Assembly (NCBI RefSeq): GCF_001314995.1
Contig: NZ_CP012938.1
Span: forward strand, 5,022,001 to 5,086,000
Source of the DNA: Bacteroides ovatus
GTDB taxonomy: Bacteria; Bacteroidota; Bacteroidia; Bacteroidales; Bacteroidaceae
Reading direction: 5' to 3'
DNA length: 64,000 nucleotides
This document shows positions 27,421-35,367 of the stretch, in pieces. Below the pieces are notes generated by a model, which had not been told where the DNA came from, searched no databases, and saw nothing but the letters and a program-made list of their open reading frames with translations. Numbering within the stretch: position 1 is the stretch's first letter; each line of letters starts with the position of its first letter. The translations under genes and the position numbers were made by a program.

Positions 27421-29691
27421 ATGAAGGCATTTAAACTACTTGCACTTACTTCTTGTGTCTTGCTTGCAGCGGGAAATGGAGTAGCGCAACAGAACTATTC
27501 AAAAAGTGAAGGATTATTGCAGTACGTCGATCCGTATATCGGATCCGGTTATCATGGACACGTCTTTGTTGGGACGAGTGTTCCGTATGGAATGGTACAG
27601 CTGGGTCCTACTAATATCCATAAAGGTTGGGACTGGTGCTCGGGTTATCATTATTCCGATAGTATTTTAATTGGCTTTTCACATACCCATTTGAGCGGTA
27701 CGGGCTGTACTGACTTATGTGATATTCTCATCATGCCATTGAATGAGATCCGTACTCCCAGAGGCAATCAGGATGATATACGTGATGGGTATGCTTCCAG
27801 ATATTCTCATGCGAATGAAATCGCCCGTCCCGAATATTACTCTTTGCTTCTCGACCGTTACAATATCAAAGCCGAGTTGACAGCTACAGATCGTGTAGGC
27901 TTCCATCGTTATACTTATCCTGAAGGAAAACCGGCTTCCATATTAATCGACTTACGTGAAGGAAACGGATCGAATGCTTACGACAGCTATATCCGTAAGG
28001 TAGATGATTATACAGTAGAGGGTTATCGTTATGTGAGAGGCTGGAGTCCTTCCCGCAAAGTTTATTTTGTGTTGAAAAGTGATAAGAAGATAGAGCAGTT
28101 TACTGCCTATGATGATAATAACCCGCAACCTTGGGACCAACTGAAAGTGGCATCGGTGAAGAGTGTCCTCACTTTTGGTAACGTGAAGGAAGTGAAGATA
28201 AAAGTCGCCCTTTCTTCTGTCAGCTGTGACAACGCAGCGATGAACCTGCAATCCGAACTTACTCACTGGGATTTTGATAAGGTGGTGGATATGAGTGCCG
28301 ACCGATGGAATAAGCAACTGGAGAAGATGACAGTAGAGACTGATGATGAGGCTTCCAAACGTGTATTCTATACCGCCCATTATCATACTATGATTGCCCC
28401 TACGCTTTTTTGCGATGTGAATGGAGAGTATAGAGGGATGAATGACATGATTTACACAGACCCGAAGAAAGCCAACTATACGACTCTTTCTTTATGGGAT
28501 ACCTACCGTGCATTAAATCCTTTGATGACTATTACTCAACCTGAAATGGTTGACCATGTAGTCAATTCGATGATTTCCATCTATCGTCAGCAGGACAAAC
28601 TCCCTATCTGGCCTTTGATGAGTGGAGAGACCGATCAGATGCCGGGGTATAGCTCCGTGCCGGTGATTGCCGATGCATATCTGAAAGGATTTACCGGGTT
28701 CGATGCGGAAGAAGCATTGCAAGCAATGATAGCTACAGCTACTTATGAAAAGCAGAAAGGAGTACCTTATGTAGTCAAAAAAGGCTATATCCCTGCCGAC
28801 AAAGTTCATGAAGCTACTTCCATAGCCATGGAGTATGCAGTGGACGACTGGGGAATTGCCGCTATGGCACGTAAGATGGGAAAGACAGAAGATGCTGAAA
28901 CATTCTCAAAACGTGCTCATTATTACAAGAACTATTTTGATTCTTCTATCCATTTCATTCGTCCGAAACTGGAAGACGGCTCTTGGCGTACTCCTTACGA
29001 TCCGGCACGTTCCATCCATACTGTTGGAGATTTCTGTGAAGGAAACGGATGGCAATATACTTTCTTTGCTCCACAAGACCCCTATGGGCTGATTGCCTTG
29101 TTTGGAGGTGACAAACCTTTTACAACGAAGCTTGATGGTTTCTTTACCAATACCGACAGTATGGGGGAAGAAGCATCGAGCGACATAACCGGATTGATCG
29201 GACAATATGCACATGGAAATGAACCTAGCCATCATGTTGCTTATCTTTATGCGTATGCCGGTGAACAATGGAAAACGGCGGAAAAGGTTCGTTTTATCAT
29301 GAGCGATTTTTACACAGACCAGCCGGACGGTATCATCGGTAATGAGGATTGTGGCCAAATGTCTGCCTGGTATCTTCTTTCATCTATGGGACTCTATCAG
29401 GTGAACCCGTCGGATGGTGTATTTGTTTTCGGTAGCCCTTGTTTTAAGAAAGTAGAAGTGAAGGTACGTGGTGGTAACACTTTTACTGTAGAAGCACCCA
29501 ATAACAGCAAAGAAAATATCTATATCCAGAAAGTGTATTTGAATGGCAAGCCTTATGATAAGAGTTATATCACTTATCAGGATATAATAAATGGCAGCAC
29601 ATTGAAGTTTGTAATGGGGAAAAAGCCTAATAAGAATTTTGGTAAGGCTCCGGCAAACAGACCGGTTGTTTTGAATAAGATAAATGGATAA
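27421..29691 (+). CDS. GH92 exo-alpha-mannosidase
   Basis: 756 residues, signal peptide ending GNGVAQ, so periplasmic. Calcium-dependent inverting alpha-mannosidase. The N-terminal beta-sandwich opens with QYVDPYIGSGYHGHVFVG. In the helical barrel are SLWDTYRALNPL, FCEGNGWQYTFFAPQD with the expected acid Glu540, GNEPSHHVAYLY, and GNEDCGQMSAWY with Asp643 as part of the base pair; the usual first Asp of that pair is Glu642 here. It removes terminal alpha-mannose from mannan or N-glycans; the linkage (1,2, 1,3 or 1,4) cannot be read. It stands alone on the + strand but belongs to the mannan locus by content and by its operator-like site. Confidence 0.92.
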   Translation: MKAFKLLALTSCVLLAAGNGVAQQNYSKSEGLLQYVDPYIGSGYHGHVFVGTSVPYGMVQLGPTNIHKGWDWCSGYHYSDSILIGFSHTHLSGTGCTDLCDILIMPLNEIRTPRGNQDDIRDGYASRYSHANEIARPEYYSLLLDRYNIKAELTATDRVGFHRYTYPEGKPASILIDLREGNGSNAYDSYIRKVDDYTVEGYRYVRGWSPSRKVYFVLKSDKKIEQFTAYDDNNPQPWDQLKVASVKSVLTFGNVKEVKIKVALSSVSCDNAAMNLQSELTHWDFDKVVDMSADRWNKQLEKMTVETDDEASKRVFYTAHYHTMIAPTLFCDVNGEYRGMNDMIYTDPKKANYTTLSLWDTYRALNPLMTITQPEMVDHVVNSMISIYRQQDKLPIWPLMSGETDQMPGYSSVPVIADAYLKGFTGFDAEEALQAMIATATYEKQKGVPYVVKKGYIPADKVHEATSIAMEYAVDDWGIAAMARKMGKTEDAETFSKRAHYYKNYFDSSIHFIRPKLEDGSWRTPYDPARSIHTVGDFCEGNGWQYTFFAPQDPYGLIALFGGDKPFTTKLDGFFTNTDSMGEEASSDITGLIGQYAHGNEPSHHVAYLYAYAGEQWKTAEKVRFIMSDFYTDQPDGIIGNEDCGQMSAWYLLSSMGLYQVNPSDGVFVFGSPCFKKVEVKVRGGNTFTVEAPNNSKENIYIQKVYLNGKPYDKSYITYQDIINGSTLKFVMGKKPNKNFGKAPANRPVVLNKING

Positions 29692-29802
29692 AGATGGCTT
29701 ACTTATAAAAGACAGCTAATTGTTGAAAGGAGGAAGAAGCCTCCGACAATGAAAGAATAAAGCTGGTTCTCAATATTCAATTCAGTTTTCAATAGGTATT
29801 AT

Positions 29803-29846
29803 AAGGCTTTCCGATTGTAGCATTTAATTCTGCTTCGGAAAGCTTT
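29803..29846 (+). terminator. terminator of the GH92 gene
   Basis: Stem AAGGCTTTCCGA (29803-29814) with TCGGAAAGCTTT (29835-29846, one mismatch), followed by ATTTTAT. It lies 111 bp after the GH92 stop. Confidence 0.65.
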
Positions 29847-29858
29847 ATTTTATACTAG

Positions 29859-29910
29859 AAACGGCTGAAAAGCAAATCCTTAACAAGAACTTACTGTTTT
29901 CAGCCGTTTT
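29859..29910. terminator. second hairpin between the convergent mannan genes
   Basis: Stem AAACGGCTGAAAA (29859-29871) with its complement at 29897-29910, flanked by A on the left and T on the right, so it could stop transcripts from both sides. It separates the + strand GH92 from the - strand GH130. The rest of the gap 29692-29992 holds only a weak GGAGG/CCTCC stem near 29725-29755. Confidence 0.7.
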
Positions 29911-29992
29911 GGGGAATATAGTTTTAAGAAATAAGTTAGTCCTGATTACATCTTTCCTTTAAAAAAGAATGTAATCAAGACTATTTTTATAA

Positions 29993-31153
29993 CTATGGAA
30001 GCGGATCAGCTTTTGCCGGTCGTTTCGGATCATAAACGGCTACTCCTACTTTGGAGTCAGCACAACCATAATACAAATACCATTTGTTTTTGAAGTAGAC
30101 CATTCCTTCTATAAATACGGTTCCATCCACATATTGCCCACTCTTTTCAAAGCTATCCATCGGACGGAAGAACGGTTCATCGAGACGGGTGATAAAGCGG
30201 GTAGGATCATTGGCGTCGAAGAGTGCTTGTCCGGCAGCATAGACATTGGCGGTATAGCGTTTGTCACCTCTTCCTGAATGGTTCTTACCATTATAAAGAA
30301 GGACAATTCCTTTCGGAGTGTAGATAGCTGGAGGCCCACATTCGGTGAGATGGCTGTCGAAGTAGCCGTCACGGGGAGAAAACAGCTTCTTTAGGGAACC
30401 GTCAATGTTGACAATCGGTGTCCAGTGGATTAAGTCATCGGAAGTAGCTGCGAATACATGCTCCTCTCCCCAGTACATAAAGTATTTCCCGTTGACTTTC
30501 TTGATAACCTGTTTCCCTTTAACAACTTCGGTCAGGATAGAGCCGGACTTACAACCCAAGTTGAAGAACTTTCCATCAAATGCTTTGGCAAAAGCAGGAC
30601 CGTGTTTTGTCCAGTCTTTTAGGTTGCGGGAGGTCGCTACTGCCAGGCGAGGTACATGGCGATTCCATTGGGTGTACATCATTACATATAATCCGTCATC
30701 GGTTACGGCAATTCGTGGGTCTTCGCAGCCGCCGGGCCATTCCAACTCTTTTTGTGAATCATTATCCGGATAGAATACAGGAGTCTTTTCCCGTTGGAAA
30801 TGTGTGCCGTCGGTAGAAGTGGCATAACCGAGGCGAGAAGTCCTGTGTCCGATACCGACACCTGATTTATCCTCTGCACGGTATAACACGACAATCTCAC
30901 CATTGTAGAGTGTAGCAGCCGGATTGAATGTATCGTTCGATTCCCACGCAATAGAATCTTTGGTCAATGGACAGTAAAACTTGGTGTTTTCTATAGGAGA
31001 TATTACCGGATTGACATTCTTTGGACGTTCAAAACCACCGAAAGCCCAATCGGGTAATTTGTTCTCTTTATGATTGGAAGACTGTCCGTAGGCAGTACAG
31101 GTCATCATGGTTGTAGTAAGTAGGAATAAAAAAGTTGATTTCATATTGTTCAT
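29993..31153 (-). CDS. GH130 family, probable beta-1,2-mannosidase
   Basis: 386 residues; ATG at 31153, with an alternative three codons later. Signal peptide (TAYGQ) makes it periplasmic. Five-bladed propeller of GH130: IENTKFYCP, GGCEDPRIAV (the family's conserved Asp in EDPR), MMYTQWNRHVPRLAVATS, YWGEEHVFAATS, DSHLTECGPPAI, KWYLYYGCADSKVGVA. Many GH130 enzymes are cytoplasmic phosphorylases; secreted ones in mannan loci of Bacteroides (BT3780, BACOVA_03624) hydrolyse beta-1,2-mannosides that cap Candida mannan, which fits here. It is the last gene of the - strand operon, but a 495-bp gap with repeats separates it from GH125, so it may have its own control. Confidence 0.87.
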   Translation of the reverse strand: MNNMKSTFLFLLTTTMMTCTAYGQSSNHKENKLPDWAFGGFERPKNVNPVISPIENTKFYCPLTKDSIAWESNDTFNPAATLYNGEIVVLYRAEDKSGVGIGHRTSRLGYATSTDGTHFQREKTPVFYPDNDSQKELEWPGGCEDPRIAVTDDGLYVMMYTQWNRHVPRLAVATSRNLKDWTKHGPAFAKAFDGKFFNLGCKSGSILTEVVKGKQVIKKVNGKYFMYWGEEHVFAATSDDLIHWTPIVNIDGSLKKLFSPRDGYFDSHLTECGPPAIYTPKGIVLLYNGKNHSGRGDKRYTANVYAAGQALFDANDPTRFITRLDEPFFRPMDSFEKSGQYVDGTVFIEGMVYFKNKWYLYYGCADSKVGVAVYDPKRPAKADPLP

Positions 31154-31223
31154 ATTATATGGGTCATTTATTTTTTAGGAGTCATATACTCCCTACATAT
31201 AAATTGGAAAATAAATAAAATGC

Positions 31224-31325
31224 TGTCATCTGTCACCTGATTGGGCATAAATGATTGATTATAAATATACTGCAGTGTGACAGCATGATGTGACGGCAAG
31301 GTGACGACAACTTTGCTGTCACTTT
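31224..31325. repeat. cluster of GTGAC/GTCAC motifs before GH130
   Basis: TGTCA at 31224 and TGTCAC at 31231, then GTGTGACAGCA, GTGACGGCA and GTGACGACA between about 31275 and 31309, and TGTCACTTTG from 31317. ATGCTGTCA and TGACAGCAT also form an inverted pair. It lies 70-170 bp upstream of the GH130 start on its coding strand. I see no -7 box for that gene. Confidence 0.45.
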
Positions 31326-31432
31326 GTTGAAAGCAAGGATTTTATTGTTTCTCTGCTATGTGGGTACTTATTTCTCTATCCGGAGCGGTATTCAAGGATT
31401 ATCAGACTATTACAGAAGAGAGAGTTTCAGTA

Positions 31433-31586
31433 CTTGAAACTAAAAGTTCTATTGCTTGAAACTTCTGTTTCGTCAGTGGGAAACTTTAGTTTCATCGGTG
31501 AGAAACTCTAGTTTCACTTACTTGAAACTATGGTTTCAAAGGCCTGAAACTAAAGTTCTTCAACCTTGAAACTACTTTGGAAGCGT
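31433..31586. repeat. seven-unit 22-bp tandem array of GAAAC dyads
   Basis: GAAAC starts at 31436, 31458, 31480, 31502, 31524, 31546 and 31568: exactly 22 bp apart seven times. Units 2 to 5 also carry GTTTC eight to ten bases on (for example GAAACTTTAGTTTC in unit 3, GAAACTCTAGTTTC in unit 4), so each is a small palindrome. A decayed unit may follow to about 31606. The gap 31154-31648 contains no gene. Confidence 0.85.
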
Positions 31587-31648
31587 AGGCTTCAAGGTTA
31601 GAAACAGTTATCTCATAAGCGGGAATACAATAAAAACATAATAGAAGA

Positions 31649-33094
31649 CTATTGGATACTATTCAGCAAGTCTACCTTTCCTTCATTCACGAGTTTTAGG
31701 ATTAGTTCTCCGAACAGCGTATTTTGCCATGCAAACCAGGAACGAGTAAAGTTTTTCGGGTCGTTCTTGTGGAAAGATTCATGCATGAACCCTGTTCCGG
31801 CATCCGTATCCATCAGCATTTTGATACAGGTCTTGATTTCTGCGTCGTTTTGACTGGTGAATGCTTTCATCATAATACTCATGGGCCAAATCATATCATA
31901 TCCGATGTGCGGACCGCCAATTCCTTCACCGGCAGTACCTTTGAAGAAGTAAGGATTATCTTCGCTCCATACAAACTTACGGGTATTCTGATAAATAGGA
32001 TCGTTCACTTTCACATCTCCAAGATAAGGCAGGGCAATGAGACTCGGCACATTGGCATCATCCATTAACAGTTGGTTGCCGAAACCATCCACTTCGAAAG
32101 CATAGATTTTGCCATATTTCGGATGATTGTAAACCGCATATTTTTTCAGGGCTGCTTCCACTTCGTTCGACAGTGTAGTACATTCTTTAGCTAAATCAGG
32201 TTTCTTGTTGACTGTATTCAGAATTTCGGCAGCTTTGCGCAATGAAGTTACAGCAAAGAAGTTGGATGGAACGAGGAACTGGAAAGTTGTAGCATCATCC
32301 GAAGGACGGAAAGCAGAAGCAATCAGTCCGACCGGCTTTACAGGATTACCCCAGCCGTCGTTGGTCATCGTATCGAGTGCACGTTCCGTTTTACGTTGGA
32401 AACGATAAGGACCTTTCGGATCTTCTTTTCGTTGCTGTTCCTTAAACGTTTTCAGAACCTTGGCGATGGCTGTAAGCCATTCGTCGGAGAATATACTGGC
32501 ATCTCCCGTCGTCTTCCAGTAATGATAAGCGAGACGGATAGGATAACAGAGCGAGTCGATTTCCCATTTGCGTTCGTGCAGTTCGGGCTTCATGTCCGTA
32601 AGGTCGCTCATCCATTCGCCGCCTTCGGAATTCATGTTGAAAGCATTGGCATACGGGTCGATATTGATACACTTGAACTGACGTTTGATAACGCCGGCGA
32701 GCATTTTTTTCAGTTCTGCGTCTTTGTTGGCGAGTTGCACGTAAGGCCATACTTGTGCACCCGAATCGCGCAACCACATGGCGTGGATGTCACCTGTATA
32801 AACAAACGTATCGTCTTTACCGTCAAAATGAACAGTAGTATCCAGTGTGTTCGGGAAACAGTTTTCGAACATCCATGCTAAGCGGGCATTCGTCAGCAGT
32901 TGCTTGATATGCGCAATCTGTTGTTCCACAGCTTGTGAGACAAACAGACGTTTCGATGTTTCCGGACGGTTCGTCTGATAGTTGTTGATTTTGGTATTAT
33001 CTTGTTGGATGACAAAATCACTGTTCGTTATAGCCTGCATATTGCTAGCGCCCAAGAGTGCTATGGACAAACAAAAGGCTTTAGTTATATTCAT
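31649..33094 (-). CDS. GH125 exo-alpha-1,6-mannosidase
   Basis: 481 residues with a signal peptide (ASNMQA), so periplasmic. Inverting (alpha/alpha)6 enzyme that removes non-reducing alpha-1,6-mannose. Motifs: FVYTGDIHAMWLRDSGAQVWPY, FNMNSEGGEWMSD, HERKWEIDSLCYP (Glu178 is the likely acid), and GTGFMHESFHKNDP (Glu439 is the likely base). Full length for the family. It lies 59 bp after the GH76 gene on the same strand and would trim the oligosaccharides made by GH76. It matches the position of BT3781 in B. thetaiotaomicron. Confidence 0.92.
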   Translation of the reverse strand: MNITKAFCLSIALLGASNMQAITNSDFVIQQDNTKINNYQTNRPETSKRLFVSQAVEQQIAHIKQLLTNARLAWMFENCFPNTLDTTVHFDGKDDTFVYTGDIHAMWLRDSGAQVWPYVQLANKDAELKKMLAGVIKRQFKCINIDPYANAFNMNSEGGEWMSDLTDMKPELHERKWEIDSLCYPIRLAYHYWKTTGDASIFSDEWLTAIAKVLKTFKEQQRKEDPKGPYRFQRKTERALDTMTNDGWGNPVKPVGLIASAFRPSDDATTFQFLVPSNFFAVTSLRKAAEILNTVNKKPDLAKECTTLSNEVEAALKKYAVYNHPKYGKIYAFEVDGFGNQLLMDDANVPSLIALPYLGDVKVNDPIYQNTRKFVWSEDNPYFFKGTAGEGIGGPHIGYDMIWPMSIMMKAFTSQNDAEIKTCIKMLMDTDAGTGFMHESFHKNDPKNFTRSWFAWQNTLFGELILKLVNEGKVDLLNSIQ

Positions 33095-33153
33095 GGTAAT
33101 AGTCTTTTTTTGTTGATTAGTATTGATTATGAAAGTGTTGCGGAGAAGAAGTG

Positions 33154-34311
33154 TTAAATCTCTGCAAAGAATTCAATAAGACAGGCATTGTCGAGCAGCC
33201 ATTTATACTGTTCCTTGTTGTGTCCCGACCAATCCCTGCCTAATAATCCGTTTTCATCCCGGTAGTTTTCCCAGGCGTGAAGCGCATTTTCCACCATCGC
33301 ATTGACATACGCCGGATTCTTGTCAATCTTATACAGAGCTTTCAGTCCTCTGAATAAGATCACGTTAAACCAGGCCATGTCTTTATGCACTTTGACAGTC
33401 GGGTCTTTCTTGTCGGCTTTTGTGCGGAAAAAGGCATCTGTTCCTGCGGCTGTTTGCTGTGCATCGTGCAAATACTGCTCATCTCCCGTTTCCTCATAGA
33501 GCAATACACCCGCCTGAATCATCTGTCCACTGTTGTAGGCGTACTTCTCTTTGGAAACTTTCCCTTTCAGGTTGATGTTATCCCAGTAAAGATGGTCGGT
33601 AGGGTCGCACAGATGCTTTTTCGTCCAGGCATACGTCTCTTTTGCTTTTTCGAGGTATTTGGCATCCTTCGTCAGCCGGTACAACTTGACACCGAGCACA
33701 GTAGACGGTGCATTGGAACAAGTATGCTTCGCTTCCTTCTGCTGTTCACACCAAAAGATGCCACCGCCTATCTCATCGCTCCATCCACTGTAGATATATT
33801 GATACAATGCAACGGCTTTTTCCAAAGATGCAGGCTTGTGAGTCAGTTGGTAATAATCGCAGTAATCCAGTGCAATCCAGATGTTATCGTCATAATAACG
33901 TCCGTGCTGCCCGTACTTGGTGGGGTATGACTGATAACAGGCCGGCAAGCGACTGTTATCCCAATACTGCTCCATTCCCGGTAGAATTCTTTTCTCGAGA
34001 ATCTTTTTGTACTTCTTGTTTCCGGTCGCTTTGTATAAAGCCACACAACCCGACATCATCCCGGAATACGGCCATAGAAAAGAAGCCTTCAGCGTTCCGT
34101 TCTGCTGCGTTCCGCCCGCCAGATAAGTAATTTTTTGGTCGGGATTGACAGGATACGTTTCTGTTAGTAGTCCGTCATTCGTCTGATAGAGATTCAATAC
34201 ATTAGATAGAATCGAGTCGGCAATAGAAAGATAACGGGTATTTCCCGGTGTCTTTCCCACTGCGGAGGTAAGGCAAAATAACATACAGGCTACAAAACAT
34301 ATATTTCTCAT
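33154..34311 (-). CDS. GH76 endo-alpha-1,6-mannanase, periplasmic
   Basis: 385 residues. The signal peptide has no lipobox before the mature start (SAVGKTPG), so this copy is probably periplasmic, in contrast to the lipoprotein GH76 at 44552-45943. Catalytic aspartate pair Asp141-Asp142 in RYYDDNIW; other family blocks are [39 protein letters not shown] and [15 protein letters not shown]. It cuts the alpha-1,6-mannan backbone after side chains have been removed. It is 52 bp after the EEP gene and 59 bp before GH125. Confidence 0.92.
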   Translation of the reverse strand: MRNICFVACMLFCLTSAVGKTPGNTRYLSIADSILSNVLNLYQTNDGLLTETYPVNPDQKITYLAGGTQQNGTLKASFLWPYSGMMSGCVALYKATGNKKYKKILEKRILPGMEQYWDNSRLPACYQSYPTKYGQHGRYYDDNIWIALDYCDYYQLTHKPASLEKAVALYQYIYSGWSDEIGGGIFWCEQQKEAKHTCSNAPSTVLGVKLYRLTKDAKYLEKAKETYAWTKKHLCDPTDHLYWDNINLKGKVSKEKYAYNSGQMIQAGVLLYEETGDEQYLHDAQQTAAGTDAFFRTKADKKDPTVKVHKDMAWFNVILFRGLKALYKIDKNPAYVNAMVENALHAWENYRDENGLLGRDWSGHNKEQYKWLLDNACLIEFFAEI

Positions 34312-34363
34312 AGGAATATCGGGTTGTGTGGTGAAACTTTCAGGTTATAACTAGATACAAAGA

Positions 34364-35314
34364 TTATTTCTGCTGACGCTGGTCGAACTCCAGTTCCACC
34401 TTTACGGGGAAATGGTCTGAAGGAGTGCGCGCCTGATAAGTCTTGATGTCGATTTCTTCCGGGCAATCGTTCGCCTGCTTCTTTTCTCCCTTGCCTACGA
34501 TGCTGCGGTAAGTATCAGTCAGCACACCATATCTTTTCACTTGGAAAGACGGAGAAACGAATATATGGTCGATACGGCTTTCCGTAAAGCTGTTCGGGTC
34601 GAAGTTGTTGAACGTGCCGTTGATAGCATAGCGGAAGCCGGCCTTCTCGTAAGAGTCGCACAACACCCCTTTGCTCACAAAAGCATCATAAGACTGGTGG
34701 GTCTGGTCGACATTGAAGTCTCCCGTCAGGATAGCCGGAAGCTCTTTGCCTTTGCCAAGTTCTTTCATCTTGTCCTGTACGAGGAACGCACTTTCCACGC
34801 GTGCTTTCTTGCCGATATGGTCCATGTGCAGGTTGAAGAAAAGGAATTCGAAGCCGGTATCTTTGCATTTGAAGTGTCCCCAACTGCAAATACGCGGCAA
34901 CACGGCATCCCATCCTTTGCTCGGCACGTCGGGAGTTTCCGACAACCAAAAATCACCTTTCTCTATCACGTCAAACTTGTCTGTGCGATAGAAAATAGCA
35001 GAATGTTCACCTTTCTCTTTGCCGTCGTCGCGACCTACACCGATATAATCATAACCGGGTAATGCTTCTTTCATATCTTTCAGTTGATGAATAAAGCACT
35101 CCTGCGTGCCGAAAATATCGAAATCGTGGTATTGCACTATTTGGGCAATGACCGGATAACGTTGTCCCCAACCGTTTCCGTTGATTGAATCGCCACCGTT
35201 GGCGTTTCTCAAATTGTAGGAGGCAACGGTGATAGAAGTAGGCTGATAGTTACTTTGACAACCGCAAAAGACGATCGCAACAAGGGCAATTAGTAAAAGG
35301 TTTTTCAGTTTCAT
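34364..35314 (-). CDS. endonuclease/exonuclease/phosphatase (EEP) family lipoprotein
   Basis: 316 residues; lipobox VFCGC (Cys19). All EEP metal and catalytic motifs are visible in order: ASYNLRN, GTQE, FFNLHMDH, LTGDFNV, SRIDHIF, SDHFPV. In a mannan locus the likely role is removal of phosphate (phosphodiester or monoester) from phosphomannan, not nucleic-acid cleavage; this comes from context. It stands between GH92 and GH76 in the - strand operon. Confidence 0.85.
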   Translation of the reverse strand: MKLKNLLLIALVAIVFCGCQSNYQPTSITVASYNLRNANGGDSINGNGWGQRYPVIAQIVQYHDFDIFGTQECFIHQLKDMKEALPGYDYIGVGRDDGKEKGEHSAIFYRTDKFDVIEKGDFWLSETPDVPSKGWDAVLPRICSWGHFKCKDTGFEFLFFNLHMDHIGKKARVESAFLVQDKMKELGKGKELPAILTGDFNVDQTHQSYDAFVSKGVLCDSYEKAGFRYAINGTFNNFDPNSFTESRIDHIFVSPSFQVKRYGVLTDTYRSIVGKGEKKQANDCPEEIDIKTYQARTPSDHFPVKVELEFDQRQQK

Positions 35315-35367
35315 GTTTTTATAGTTTGTTTGGTAGATAATTCATTGATCTCCAAAAGTACAATATT

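Noticed and set aside
31433..31586. CRISPR array
   Set aside because: The period is only 22 bp, there are no unique spacers between constant repeats, and no cas genes are near.
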